A stretch of 64,000 bases of DNA from Symsagittifera roscoffensis (taxonomy: Eukaryota; Xenacoelomorpha; Acoela; Convolutidae), in assembly GCF_963678635.1 (NCBI RefSeq), contig NC_087062.1:21995789-22059788 (forward strand). The letters run 5' to 3'. Position numbers and translations under genes: made by a program. Below the pieces are notes generated by a model. That model ran no database searches. It worked only from the letters and a program-made list of their open reading frames with translations, and was not told where the DNA came from. This document shows positions 44,001 to 55,881 of the stretch, piece after piece. The stretch's first letter is position 1, and the number at the start of each line of letters is the position of its first letter.

Positions 44001-45212
44001 CATGAAAAACGAAGCCACGCAAACCTGAAGGGCTATCAAATAAAAAAAACAAATTATTAAGCTCAAAATTACCTGAAGAATTTGTGGTTTTACAGTCAAC
44101 TTGACTTGCTGTCTGCTAATTCAGAGTAATGAACGTTATATTGGTCTTGTTAATTTTTTTTCGGGAAAAATCTTCAAGCGTTTTTTTTCAGCTTAACAGG
44201 TTTCGGTTTAACTTATCTGGACTTAATTGTCGCTTAATTTCTAGTGTGAGGACCGAAAAAAATCTATGTGTTGATATGTTCTGAGGGGATTGGGGTATTA
44301 AACGTTTCATTAGCTTAGAATTCTTTTTGATTTTTTTTTCGGCATACAGCCTTTCTGCTCAGATGTTTTCTGGTTTATTACCGCTTTGTAGGTATAACGC
44401 AATTTAAATCATTCATCTGACGTAGAGGTATTGCAACTGCTTGAAAAGGGCGAATGCTTGTGATTCGAATCCGGACGGGACCTGTTTTTTTGTACACTTG
44501 ATTTTTTTTGCATTTTCGGACTATCATCAAACTAATTAGTTTATCGGTCTAGTTTCCGTAGCCCGACTTTTTTGGAGGTACAGCTTTTTTTAATTTGTAC
44601 GACCAAGCCCGGGAGTTGCTTTCCAGTTGAGTCCTGTGTTTTTGCAACCATACAATAATCTACATTGGCCGAAAATTTTCAGTTTGCAAAAACACAGGTC
44701 TCGACTGGAAAGGAACTCCCGGCCTTGGTCGTAAAACTTTAAAAAAAGTCACAACACTTTGCCTTTTTCAAGCAGTTGCAATACCGCCTGATGAATGATT
44801 GAAGGCGCATTATACCTACCAAGTGGCAATAAACCCGAAAACATCTGAGCAGAAACGCTTTATGCCAAAAAAATCCAAGAAAAAATCTAAGCTATTAGAA
44901 CGTTTAGTTCTCCAATCCCCTCAGAACAAATGAGCACATAGATTTTTTTTTGGCCCTTAAGCTAGGAAATAAGAGACATTTAAGTTAAGATTTAAGATGT
45001 AAGTTAAGCCCAAACCTGTTAAGCCTGATATAAATACTTGAAGATTTTTGTCGAAAAAAACGCAAAAAATGGTTAAGACCTATATCACGTTCATAACTAT
45101 TAATTATCAGACAGCAAGTCAAATTGACACGGTTGAGCAAAATTATCGAAAGATTTATTATTTCTGATTTGATAGAACTTCAGGTTTGCGTGGGCTTCGT
45201 TCGTTTTTCATG
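44001..45212. repeat. Large imperfect hairpin
   Basis: The left arm 44001-44647 is mirrored by the right arm 44682-45212 around a ~34-bp spacer; best at the centre (CTGTGTTTTTGCAA / TTTGCAAAAACACAG). The right arm lacks about 110 bp including the tRNA-like segment of the left arm. Confidence 0.85.
44411..44490 (+). repeat. tRNA-like SINE head (A and B boxes)
   Basis: A-box match TGACGTAGAGG at 44418-44428 and B-box-like GATTCGAATCC at 44462-44472, exactly 44 bases apart as in a tRNA, then a T-run. The acceptor and T stems do not pair, so it is not a functional tRNA gene. Confidence 0.55.
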
Positions 45213-45391
45213 AAATGGCTACTATTAAAAATACGAGTTAGAAGCTAATGTGATAAAAAATTTATAAAATCAAGTGTCAAAGAACTCAAAAAAACAAACT
45301 AAACAAACCAATGTGCGAAAATTATGAGCTATTTTATCTGCACCACGGATCGAACTACCAAAAACAACAAAGGTTTGATCGAGTTTTGTTA

Positions 45392-46040
45392 CACAGGTCT
45401 CAGCTGAAATATAACTACCGGGCTTGGTCGGGGAACTTAGATAAAAGCTGAACCATCCAAAAAAATTGGGCTAACGAGAACAGGTCGAAAAAATATAGAC
45501 TTACGACAATCCGAAAAAGCACAAAAAATCAAGTGTGCAAAAAACAGGTCCCGTCCGGATTCGAATCACAAGCATTCGCCCTTTTCAAGCAGTTGCAATA
45601 CCTCTACGTCAGATGAATGATTTAAATTGCGTTATACCTACAAAGTTGTAATAAACCAGAAAACATCTGAGCAGAAACGCTGTATGCCGAAAAAAAATCA
45701 AAAAGAATTCTAAGCTAATAAAACGTTTAATACCCCAATCCCCCAGAGAACACATAAGCACATAGATTTTTTTCGGTCCTCGCACTAGAAAATAAGAGAT
45801 TATTAAGTCGAGACAAGTTAAACTGAAATCTGTTAAGCCGGCAATAAAAACTTTCTAAGATTTTTCCAGAAAAAAAGACAAAATAACGTTCATTACTCTG
45901 AATTAGCAGCCAGTAAGTCAAGTTGGCAGCGTAAAACCACAAATTCGTCAAGTAAATTTGAGCAAAATTAGCCAAAAAAATGATTAATTTCTGATTTGAT
46001 AGGAATTCAGGTTTGTATGGGCTTCGCGGGCTGCGTTTTT
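45392..46040. repeat. Third copy of the hairpin repeat
   Basis: A full-length copy in the orientation of the right arm, retaining the tRNA-like segment (45557-45611). So the family has one forward and two reverse copies within 2 kb. Confidence 0.85.
45557..45611 (-). repeat. tRNA-like SINE head, inverted copy
   Basis: The same A and B boxes on the minus strand (A box 45601-45611, B box 45557-45567). Confidence 0.55.
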
Positions 46041-47768
46041 CAAGAAATGGCTACCTTTAAATATATGGATTAGAAGCTAATGTGATAAAAATTTACAAAT
46101 TCAAATGTCAAAGATCTTAAAAAAACTAATCAAACATATGTGCAAAAGCTATGAGCTATTTTATCTGCACCGCCGATCGAACTACTAAAAACAACAGGGT
46201 TTAAACCAATTTTGTTACTTGAACTGAGAAAAAAAAACATTTTTTTTTATTTGAAAAGTTGGCTGTTCAAATTTTTCACTTTTTTGAAGAGTCCAGGAGA
46301 TTGATTCAAATGTTTCCAAAATTCTATAGAAAACTCAAATACCAAAGAACCGTAATCGAAACAAAAGTTTGGAAAATGAGCCGATAAAACTGAAGCCGAC
46401 CTCTTCCAGCGCCGAATTTCTTCCAAAAAAATTGGGCACATACAAAATACTCTAAATTAAAATTTCAACAGGCCGATATTTAATATGTAATTTTTACACA
46501 ACACTAACCATGCTATTATTGAAATGATTATCATTTTAGCAATTTTGTAAACAAAGTATTTAACGGGCTAAAAAATTTAGTACCAACACAGAGACGAAGT
46601 TGCACTTCGCATACACAAAAAAAAATATGACGAATAACGCTACTGGGAAGAATTGAATGAGTAAAACTTAGAGTCTACAAAATGTCGGAAATGACGCACA
46701 CCATTTATGATTCTACAAAAATTTGAAGTGACGCAAGCCAATTTTAACGCATTAGTAGTGCCAGTCATTAGCCTAAATAGCAGTATCACCAATTTATAGA
46801 GTGGACGCATTTTAACTAGTATACGAAAAAGTTCATTAAAAACATTCGAGACTACCCAGGTTCGAACCCTCTTATTTTGTTGTGGCTCTCTTTCCCTAAC
46901 TCTACGCTACATGCTATCTCTACGCTACAGATCCATGATACCTTAAAGCTAAAGTGCTATTTGTAATATAATAGTCTGTGTTAATATCCTTAGCATTGGC
47001 TGTTCTTAATAGCTTGTTATTGATCAATATGAACCCTTTCAAAATGAACACATTTTGTCGCAACAATATTTGCGACTTAGGTTGGAAAAAAAAGAGTTCA
47101 TACTATCAAACAAGCTTTGCGTGTGTAAAAAACATAAGAACTGAATAACTAACTCTGTTATGCTTAAAAAAACAATGGGGAATTCAACCTGTAAGTCTTC
47201 AAGTCGGAAAAAATCTGAGCCGGAAACTTTAACAATCAACAATTGGGTAAATCTTTAAACAACTGTTACCTTATCGTTTGTACTCACACGAGCAAAAATC
47301 CTGTGCAATCACAAAATCAGACTTACATTTTTTAAAATAAAATAGTGATTGAGTTACTTTTTGCAACTTTTTTAACGAGAGTTTTCACCAAATAGCAGTT
47401 CTTAATTAACTGTTTGCAGATAAATTCGAAGGTATAAAACACGATATAACTCAATCGCTCAACCTTCAGATTCTAAATGAAGTACATTATATACCATATA
47501 TCGGAGGTAAACTTTTCATCTCTGATCTTATTTCTGAAAAATGCAAATTTTCCTCAAAACTTACGTTTGCATTATTACTATAGTTTTCCTTCGTATTGCT
47601 ACTGGATAATACAAAAGTTACTTCCTGCTTATTCAGTTCAATTTCGACTTACTGCAGATGAATCTCTGAACTTTAGCACGAACGATAAGTGTTGCGAACA
47701 CAAATTAAACTGAAATATAACTTCAGCGAAAATTAAACGTTGGTTAACAAACATGAGTGTTCATAAGT
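46041..47768. other. Region downstream of the MSH5-like gene
   Basis: Apart from the SINE head at 46859-46909, no gene is seen. No canonical AATAAA for the minus-strand gene was found close to the stop at 47769. Confidence 0.4.
46859..46909 (-). repeat. tRNA-like SINE head
   Basis: B box GGGTTCGAACC (palindromic core, 46859-46869) with an A-box-like TAGCGTAGAGT about 40 bases upstream on the minus strand (46899-46909). No cloverleaf. Confidence 0.45.
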
Positions 47769-48620
47769 TCAGAAACAATCTTCGTTTTGAAATGGGTCTA
47801 ACTCTTCGCAGTGTTGCAAAATTGATTCGAAATCAAGAAGGGGGCCATTAACCCTTTCACTGACACTTTGATCTGCAGAATCGTCCCCAACTTCCGGTTC
47901 GCCCTCAAAAGAGTCATTATCAAAATCAATTTCGTCGAAAAGACTCTCGTCAAAATCATCACGTTCGTTCTCTATTTCGCCCTCAGCTGACAAACTAGAA
48001 TTCTCAAAGGACCTGACCTCGTTTTTTGGTTCTTCTGACTTTTGTTCTTGATAATCAACGGCGAACTTCATGTTCGTACCAGAAAAACTTGAAAGACACC
48101 GACCCGTGTCTTCGACAGAATCTCTAAGTCTGTCATCACTATCAAATTCACTTCCTCTTTCATTTACAATCATGGGACAAATGTTGGTCACATTGCTACT
48201 AAGACGGGCTTGCGTCGACAATCCACACACTTCTGCTTCGCTCATCCAAGTTAGATCATTTTTGGGCTCCTGTTTAGCCTCATGTATGTCAAAACTACTG
48301 AAATCTGCAAAATTTGGAAGATGATATAGAGCCCAATCCAAACTTCCTGCTCTTTTTGCTTCTAAAAGAGCTTTCCGTTTGACACTGAATTCAGCAGATG
48401 GCCCATTGAAATAATTAGAGAAAAACTCGAGTTTGCCTTGGAATAGAAACTCTTTTCGGTTGAGTTCAATATGCATCAAGCTCTCCTCATTTTCATCTTT
48501 GTCAATTTGGTCCCGTCCATCTCCCGCGGTGAATGCTGCTTCGGCAAACTGCCTCGCCATTTCGGTGATTGATTTGGGAAAATTTGCAGCCTCTGCTATC
48601 CTTATCCCATATAAAATGTC
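47769..48620 (-). CDS. MSH5: MSH5-like gene, last exon (end of MutS fold and long acidic tail)
   Basis: Terminal exon of a MutS homologue. On the minus strand TTTTTTTAG precedes 48620, and the frame opens with DILYGIRIAEAANFPKSI, the helix after the MutS ATPase core (the YG...A...PxxI pattern shared by MutS proteins). It joins in phase 0 to the exon at 48863-49055. After about 30 residues the protein continues for about 250 residues as an acidic, Ser/Asp/Glu-rich, probably disordered tail that ends near FQNEDCF before the stop at 47769. Such a long tail is unusual for MSH5 and could be a regulatory or partner-binding region. An internal ATG frame of 263 codons is part of this exon, not a separate gene. 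Confidence 0.75.
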   Translation of the reverse strand, partial: DILYGIRIAEAANFPKSITEMARQFAEAAFTAGDGRDQIDKDENEESLMHIELNRKEFLFQGKLEFFSNYFNGPSAEFSVKRKALLEAKRAGSLDWALYHLPNFADFSSFDIHEAKQEPKNDLTWMSEAEVCGLSTQARLSSNVTNICPMIVNERGSEFDSDDRLRDSVEDTGRCLSSFSGTNMKFAVDYQEQKSEEPKNEVRSFENSSLSAEGEIENERDDFDESLFDEIDFDNDSFEGEPEVGDDSADQSVSERVNGPLLDFESILQHCEELDPFQNEDCF

Positions 48621-48862
48621 CTAAAAAAACATTGTCGAACCTGAGGCTCTATGTAATACATCATGTTAAAAGCATCGGATCAAAAATTATTGCGAGAATA
48701 CTGTTAAGCCAGTACTGTACGCATGTTTTTTTTCAGTGAATAATTAGCTGACAAAAACAAAATGATCGATTTCGAGGTGAAAGTAAAAACCAAGGCAAAT
48801 ATACTTTCGATCGCCGGTCAAAAAGGCTAACTACAACAACTTAAAATAAGAATACAACGCAC
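48621..48862 (-). other. Last intron of the MSH5-like gene
   Basis: 242 bp between GTGCGT and TTTTTTTAG. No other feature seen. Confidence 0.7.
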
Positions 48863-49055
48863 CTTAGTAAACCCCTTCTTCAGCAAGTATGTGTACTCTT
48901 CTCGCATCTGTCCATTGTAGGCATCCAGGTTATTTCCAAAGTCAGTTTCGTTTTGGTTGTTCCTACTGTGAAGTAGTACTTCGAAATGGAAGCAGGTGGC
49001 ATTTAGGAACATGTGTTCTACCTGTGCGAGCTGCAGGTAATGGGAAGTAAGCACA
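48863..49055 (-). CDS. MSH5: MSH5-like gene, penultimate exon
   Basis: 193-nt exon bounded by GTGTTTCAG| at 49056 and ACTAAG|GTGCGT at 48862. It encodes VLTSHYLQLAQVEHMFLN and then HFEV...EEYTYLLKKGFTK, corresponding to the MutS segment after Walker B: the T-H-(Y/F)-x-x-L switch region, the strand with HFEV, and the Y-L-KG turn. It joins the upstream exon with a split Ser codon and the downstream exon in phase 0, leaving a continuous MutS C-terminus. An insert between HFEV and TYLLKKG (Asn/Asp-rich) is longer than in bacterial MutS. Confidence 0.78.
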
Positions 49056-49160
49056 CTGAAACACAGGTTCTTAATCGCATATGCATTCAGTTAACTTCAA
49101 TGAAAATAAGAGTGGCCGGTTGTTTCGGGCATGCAGCGCATCATAATTTTCTGACACCAT

Positions 49161-49278
49161 TAATTGTTTCTAGTTGCCATTCTTAAAGCTCCTCTCTACG
49201 ATCTCATTTCAATTTCAACTGTTTCTAATTGTTTCTAGTTGCCATTCTTAAAGCTCCTCTCTACGATCTCATTTCAAC
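49161..49278. repeat. 66-bp tandem duplication
   Basis: A 52-bp identical core (TAATTGTTTCTAGTTGCCAT...) starts at 49161 and again at 49227. Confidence 0.85.
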
Positions 49279-49479
49279 TTATTTTCATCTCATTTTAATT
49301 TTTCTTCAACATCATAACGTATATGTATATTCTAACATCTTTCCGTCCGGAAGTAAATATCGGTAATAAAGAAGAACTAGCGTTTAACGCACCTTCGGTG
49401 CTTCGAAAATTTTTGACACCTCAAGAAAAACCGCATATATTGGAAACAACATCTGCAAACTTTTAGTGTACTCTGACTG

Positions 49480-50830
49480 CACACAATTACAGGGTTGGTA
49501 ATTTCTAACTTTTAATTTTTTTTAAATTCCCCTCTAAAAAGCGTCATTTCGAAAACTTAATGGGCCTCTGGAGAAATTTGGAGGCCAGCTTTGCAACACT
49601 GAGAGTCCCTGAGAGCACCTTACTATAGGGTTAGGAATCCAAAATTTTGTGAATTTTGTTAAACCTGACTCCCCAAAAAAAATTGAAAAAACGTCTTATC
49701 TCGGAAACTAAAAGAGCATTCCTATTTAGAGGCAAGATTTGAGACGCCTGGGTGTACGCTGACAATAAGGTTGTATCTTCATCAAAATAGCCGTTTCAAA
49801 TTTTTTGAATTTCTTTGTAGATAAGTTCTTCGAGAAACTTTGAAAAAATCAAAAAACGTCACATCTCGGTAACTAAAAGCATTTGATCAGTCACATTTAG
49901 CAGTTGCATGTGGCAAGATTTTCAAGTTTTTAGAGTACCCTGACAACACCGAACTATAGCGTTGGGAATTTCAAATTTTGAAAAATAATTAATTTAAACT
50001 TTCTGAAGTTTTCTGAAAATTTTTGAAAAAATCACAAAAAACATCATATCTCAAAAACTACAGAGAACTGAGCAGTCAGACTTGGAGGCAAGATTCGAAA
50101 TCTTTGAGAGTACTCTGACAGGACTTAACAAAAGGGTTGGGAATTTCAGATTTTTAAAAACTAATATTAATTTAAGTTTTCTGAAAATTTTTGAAAAAAT
50201 CACAAAAACGTCATATCTCGAAAACTACAAAGAATTGAGCAGTCATAATTGGGGCAAGATTCGCAATCTTTGAGATTATGCTGACAGGACCCAAGTACAG
50301 GGTTGGAAGTTTCAGATTTTGCGAAAAAAAATTCACATGTTTTCTGAAAATTTTTTGAAAAAATCACAAAAAACGTCATGTCTCGAAAACTACAAAGATT
50401 TGAACAGAGGCAAGATTGATAACTCATAGGAGTACTCTGACAGCACCCAACTACCAGGTTTTGAATTTCAAATTTTGAGAAACAACTAATTAAAATGTTC
50501 AGAAAATTTTTGAAAAAATCACAAAAAGTATCATATCTCGAAAAGTAAAAGGATTTGAGCAGTCATATTTGGAGGCAAGATTCGCAATCTATGAGAGTAC
50601 TCTGACAGGACCCAACTACAGGGTTGGGAATTTCAGATTTTGTGAAAAAAAATTAATATAGGTTTTCTGAAAAGTTTTCGAAAAAATCACAAAAAACGTC
50701 ATATCTCGAAAATTACAAGGATTTGAACAGTCATATCTGGAGGCAAGATTTGTAACTCCTTAGAGTATTCTGACAGCACGCAACTACAGGGTTGGGTTAT
50801 CTCGTTAACTAAAATCATACGGGCATTCAA
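49480..50830 (+). repeat. ~160-bp satellite array, forward arm
   Basis: About eight diverged units. Each has, in order, ACTCTGACAG, CAACTACAGGGTTGGGAATT, TTTCTGAAAATTTTTGAAAA, ATCACAAAAAACGTCATATC and TCGAAAACTA. GGTTGGGAATT-type landmarks fall 130-170 bp apart (for example 49973, 50131, 50299, 50455, 50619, 50788). Confidence 0.8.
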
Positions 50831-50927
50831 AATTGGAGGCCGAATTCGCAACTCCTAATTCGATATTGGGCTGCTTAATTTAAACTCGGTAAAATAACCA
50901 CTAAAATCAAATTGAAAAATCAAAAAA

Positions 50928-51140
50928 ATTCTTAACCATTGCAATATACGATATAGCTTAAACATGCAAAAATAAGACGTTGAAAAAGCTTAAACATGGC
51001 GAGATAGCGAAGCCCGCATTTAAATATATAATAGAATTCTTAACCATTGCAATATACGATATAGCTTAAACATGCAAAAATAATACATTGAAAAAGCTTA
51101 AACATGGCGATATAGTGAAGCCCGCATTTAAATACATAAT
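50928..51140. repeat. 108-bp direct repeat
   Basis: Two near-identical copies start at 50928 and 51036 (ATTCTTAACCATTGCAATAT). A reverse-complement piece of the same unit lies at about 51800-51845, next to the inverted satellite arm. Confidence 0.8.
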
Positions 51141-51879
51141 AATTTCAAGTTCAAACCAAAAAATTGCAAATTTTGGAAGAAGAAAAACCACCCAAGGATA
51201 AGCAAGACTATTGGACATGCTGATCTAGGGAGAGATTCCGAACGTTTGGCGGTAACATGTGAATTTTTTAGAGCACTTGTAATTTTTTTCCTCTAAGGCG
51301 CGATCTCTTGATAGTGCTTGAAAACTTCTCGAAGTTGCATCCCCCTTTATACATCTAATTTTGTGCAAACAGATCGGGGCAGCATCCCCAAGCATTATTT
51401 GAATCAGACTAGAGCTGTGTAAATTACTCCATTGACTAAAAAACGTAACAATTATCTTCCATTCGTCAGCTTCAGAAAAAATCAGTTGGTCGTTGAAAAA
51501 CCGAAGCTAAATCAGGTGGCAGTAACAGCACTCAATTAATGAGTAAAACAACTTTAAATGATTGCGATGAAGTTCTGAATCTGACGAGAACTATCAGGAA
51601 TTTTAAAGGACAGCTAGGCCGACCTAAATTTGTCTAAAAGCAATAAGCCGAGAATATATTCAACAGACGCTCAGAAAAAATTACTTACAGCTGACGACCA
51701 AAACACGAGGTTTTTGCTTATACTCCTACAATTTAAAACTAATTAGAACATGTTTAAATTTTTCAAGGTATTATTTTGAATGTTTAACGAAAGAATTTTT
51801 TCACGTTTAAGCTATATCGTATATTGCAATGATTAAGAATTTTTTTTCGATTTTATAGGTTGATTTCATATTGTTTATT

Positions 51880-53090
51880 TCACCAAGTTTGAAATTAGCA
51901 GCCCAATAGTGGGATACTGTCAGGATTTCCCAGGTGCTGCAAATTTGGCCCCCAAATTTGAATAAACAAATCCTTTTTGGTTTAAGTGATCTGACGACTT
52001 TTGAGATTTTTCAAAAATTTCTAGAAAACTTTAAATTAGTAAATTTCACAAAATTTGAAGTTTCCAACCCTATAGTTGAGTGCTGCCAGGGTACTCTCAG
52101 GGAATACAAATCTTGCCTCCAAATAATAGTTCTCAAGTCCTTGTAGTTTTCGGGATATTACTGTTTCTATTATTAGTCTCAACTTTTTTCAAAAATTTTC
52201 AAAAAAACTTAGATTTGGAAAACATTTGAAAAATTTGAAATACTCAATCCTTTAGTTGCGTATTGTGAGGGAACTTTCAGGGGTTGCGAGTCTTGACTCC
52301 TAATATAACTTCTCAAATCCTTGTAATTTTCGAGATATGACGTTTCTGAGTAATTTTTCACAATCCTGCAGGTTCGTACTGTAAGAGAATTATCAAGGGT
52401 TGCGAATCTTGCCTCATATTACGACTGTGCAAATCCTTGTAGGGCTCAAGATTTTCAAATATTAGGTTTTTCAAAAATTAAGTTTAGGTTTTTCAAAATT
52501 TTTCAGGGAACTATAAAAAACGTCAAAAAGTTTGAAATTCCCACTTCTATACTGAGGCGCTGCCAGGTTATTCTCAAATGGTTTGAGTCAAATTCTCAAA
52601 TATGAATGCTCAACATCTTTTAGTTTCCGAGATTTAACGTTTTTGAATTGATTTCAAAATTTCAGGAAAACTTGGATTTACGAAATTTCAAAAAAATAAA
52701 ATTCCAAATTCTGAAGTTGATAGTTGTCGGGGTACTCTCAGGGGTTGCGACTTTTGACTTCAAACTTCGCTGCTAAAATGCGTTTAGCATCCGAGAAATG
52801 TCATTTTTTTCAATATATTTTTGAAAATTTAATCTGAAAAACTTAACAAAGTTTAAAATTCTCAAGACTTTGCGAAGATACTGTCAAACTTCGGGCAGAA
52901 AGTTTATATATGGACTCAAAATATGACTGCTCAACGTATTTCAATTTCTTCGATATGACGTTTTGATGTTTTTTCAAAAATTTTCAAAAATGTTAGATTG
53001 CATAGAAAACAAACTTTTCAAAATTTGAAATTTTCGACGCATTGGCTGGGTGAAGTCAAGTTACTACCAGCAGTATTAGATGTGGCCTTC
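51880..53090 (-). repeat. ~160-bp satellite array, inverted arm
   Basis: The same landmarks in reverse complement (for example AACCCTATAGTTGAGTGCTG and AAATCTTGCCTCCAAATAAT), more diverged toward 53090. It faces the forward arm across a ~0.7-kb unique centre (51141-51799). Confidence 0.75.
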
Positions 53091-54030
53091 ACTCTAAAAT
53101 TATTGCTGAAAATTTTTGCTCTTGTGATCGTTAGAATTTTGAAACTGATATTTTTTCTGATATTCTTAAATTTTCATAAAACTAAGAAAAAAGTCAGCTG
53201 ATTTCAATATAATTACGCTGGATATATCTAATGATCGCATCAAATGATATGCGTACGGGCTCATCAAAAATAGAGCTAAGTTAAGCAAGAGACTCTTTTA
53301 ACTCAGTGATTTTACCATTGAAATTGTTAAGTCCAGTTGTATGCTAACGGCCATTTCAGGGTTTTGTTTCTAAGTTGAAAATACGAAGATCGGAAACCCA
53401 GGAAATCCTTTGGAGGTTTGAACATTTTAGTTTCAAAAGAACCTTAGTTGAAACTTTTCTGATCGTTCAATTTTTGAAAAAAAAGCGCTGTTCGATGCCC
53501 CTATCTAGTGTTACATGTGCATTCATTTTGTTCTATAATAAATTATATATAACCAGTTTTCATGTTTATGAATCTGTTTAAAGCCCCGTAGGTGCGTTAC
53601 ACGCTAGTTATGTTTAAGTACTTCTAAATTGTTAAAAATTGCATCAAAATTATTTATTTTCTTTTAAGTTCTGAGAGTTTTAAGAGCCATTTGTTACTGA
53701 CGTTTTTTATGGAAAAAAAACTGTTTGATAAAACTTGGTCAGAATTCATTGTATTTCATTGCGAAGTCTGAAAACTCAAATCCATTTTGGAAACTAGAAA
53801 TTCTCATGTCCTTTACACATTGACTGCTTGAAGGTGGAGTTTGTCATCCTTTTATGAAAAATCAAACCGCGAAAAATCAAACCGCGAAAAGCCAAACGTA
53901 AGCTTGAACAAACTATGAGACGTTTTCCCAAAAAAAATCAAAATAACTATCACGGCATGTATATATATATATGTCTTCACTACGTTCACTGAAACTTAAA
54001 AAACAACAGACAAATGCGGAAGGGTAAGGC

Positions 54031-54535
54031 AAAATTTAAGGCGAAAAGAATACCAAGTCCCGGTTGCAATTACCTTGCTAATGAACATGGTAAAAAAAAG
54101 ATGGCATGAGAACTTAATGTTCGATCACTGAAAGTGGACAGAAAGAAGCTTTGAAAATAGGGTAGATATGAATAACACAAAAATGGACCAAAGTCCACAA
54201 GAAAAAAAACTCGTTTCACTTGCTATAAATTAAGTTTTTAGGTCTTAAAATAGGCAAAAATCAGCTGTTCTATGCCTGCTCGCTTGCTTTATTCGCTCGA
54301 ATTAAGACGAAAAACCAATTATTTCAAACCGGTTTTTCTGAGGTGGATACAACAAAAACATCTACCAAAAAGCATTAGGTATATATCGAATCAATTTGTA
54401 TCGAAATTCACTTTGAGGAAACAAACTGATATACATAACTCACACTGTTGATTGGCCTTTGAACAAAGTCTAATAATCGATAACAAAGCCGACATAACTT
54501 GCGTAAAACCCAAGATTCGAACACCACAGTTGTTT
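54031..54535. repeat. Intronic repeat R, copy 1
   Basis: Begins AAAATTTAAGGCGAAAAGAA and includes CTGTTCTA(A/T)GCCTGCTCGCT. It matches 55392-55868 (with a ~27-bp deletion there) and 56214-56505. Confidence 0.85.
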
Positions 54536-54569
54536 TTTAGTACGAAGAATATGCATTACCACTACGCCA
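54513..54569 (-). repeat. tRNA-like SINE head, best A box
   Basis: A box TGGCGTAGTGG (54559-54569) and B box TGTTCGAATCT (54513-54523) on the minus strand, 46 bases apart. The stems are imperfect, so SINE rather than tRNA. Confidence 0.55.
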
Positions 54570-55060
54570 AACTATCAGAAGTTGTAGCTGAAACTTGCTC
54601 TGCTAGTAAATCCAGCTGAATAACTCTATGAATAAAAATTTGCAGTTGAAACAAATCCAAGTCCCAGTTACATGGTAGAAGCTACAAAAAAAACAGTCAG
54701 ATAAAAATTAGGTAATAAAAAAAGTTTTAAAAAAAAAATTTTGTATTTTTTTCTTCAATTTTAGACATGGAAAATTGAAATAATAAACTCTCAAATAATG
54801 ATAACTGAGCCAAAACAATGCACTGAAAACTATAATGCCCAAAAAATTGAATATTGCCTACGAAACAGAAACCAAAACTCATACACTCGAGAAAGTATTT
54901 ATGTTCGGGTATTTTTACAACTCAAAGACAAAAGAGAAATTCAGAACGCGCAATGGACAAACATTTCAGAATAACAACATTCGGAGCTTAGCAAATTTCT
55001 GAGATCAGCAACATTTTCTGCAATACAACACAAATACAGCATTGTAAGATAGCTGCTAGA

Positions 55061-55881
55061 AATCTTATGAAACCCACAAATTCGAAGAAAAAAAAATGGG
55101 AAAAAAATTCAGGAGCAACATCTACCAAAACGCATTAAATTAGTATCGAATCAATTTGTGTCGGAATTCGCTTCGAAGAAACTAGAGCATAAACACATTT
55201 CTTAGTGTTAAATTGGCATTAGGTCAAAATCTACTGAGTGGAAACGAAGCCGACATAATTTGAGCATACGCCAGGGTTCGATTACAGAGTCTTGTTAGTA
55301 CCAGCCATAAACATTATCGCTACACAAAACTAGCAAACTTTGTTGCTAGAAATTGATATGCTAATAAAGTAAGATGATGAATTCTGTGAACAAAATTTAA
55401 GGCGAAAAGAATTCCAAGTCCCGGTTGCAATTACCTTGCTAATGAACATGGTAAAAAAAGATGGCATGAGAACTTAATGTTCGATCACTTAAAGTGGACA
55501 GAAATAAGCTTTGAAAATAGGGTAGAGATGAATAACTCAAAAATGGACCAAAGTCTCGACCTTGCTATAAATTAAGTTTTTAGGTCTTAAAATAGGCAAA
55601 GATCAGCTGTTCTAAGCTTGCTCGCTTGCTTTATTCGCTCGAATTAAGACGAAAAACCAATTATTTCAAACCGGTTTTTCTGAGGTGGATACAACAAAAA
55701 CATCTACCAAAAAGCATTAGGTATATATCGAATCAATTTGTATCGAAATTCACTTTGAGGAAACAAACTGATATACATAACTCACACTGTTGATTGGCCT
55801 TTGAACAAAGTCTAATAATCGATAACAAAGCCGACATAACTTGCGTAAAACCCAAGATTCGAACACAGTTGTGTGTAGGGA
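55061..55881. repeat. 821-bp tandem unit, copy 1
   Basis: AATCTTATGAAACCCACAAA starts this unit and the next one at 55882. It includes repeat R copy 2 and a decayed tRNA-like B box (GGTTCGATTAC). Confidence 0.85.

Noticed and set aside
43783-44028. 81-codon plus frame
   Set aside because: Enters the inverted repeat, no recognisable domain, no splice or polyadenylation context.
44411-44490. Functional tRNA gene
   Set aside because: A and B boxes are present with correct spacing, but acceptor and T stems do not pair.
49480-50830. CRISPR array
   Set aside because: Units are long (~160 bp), diverged and contiguous, without conserved short repeats and unique spacers; eukaryotic context.
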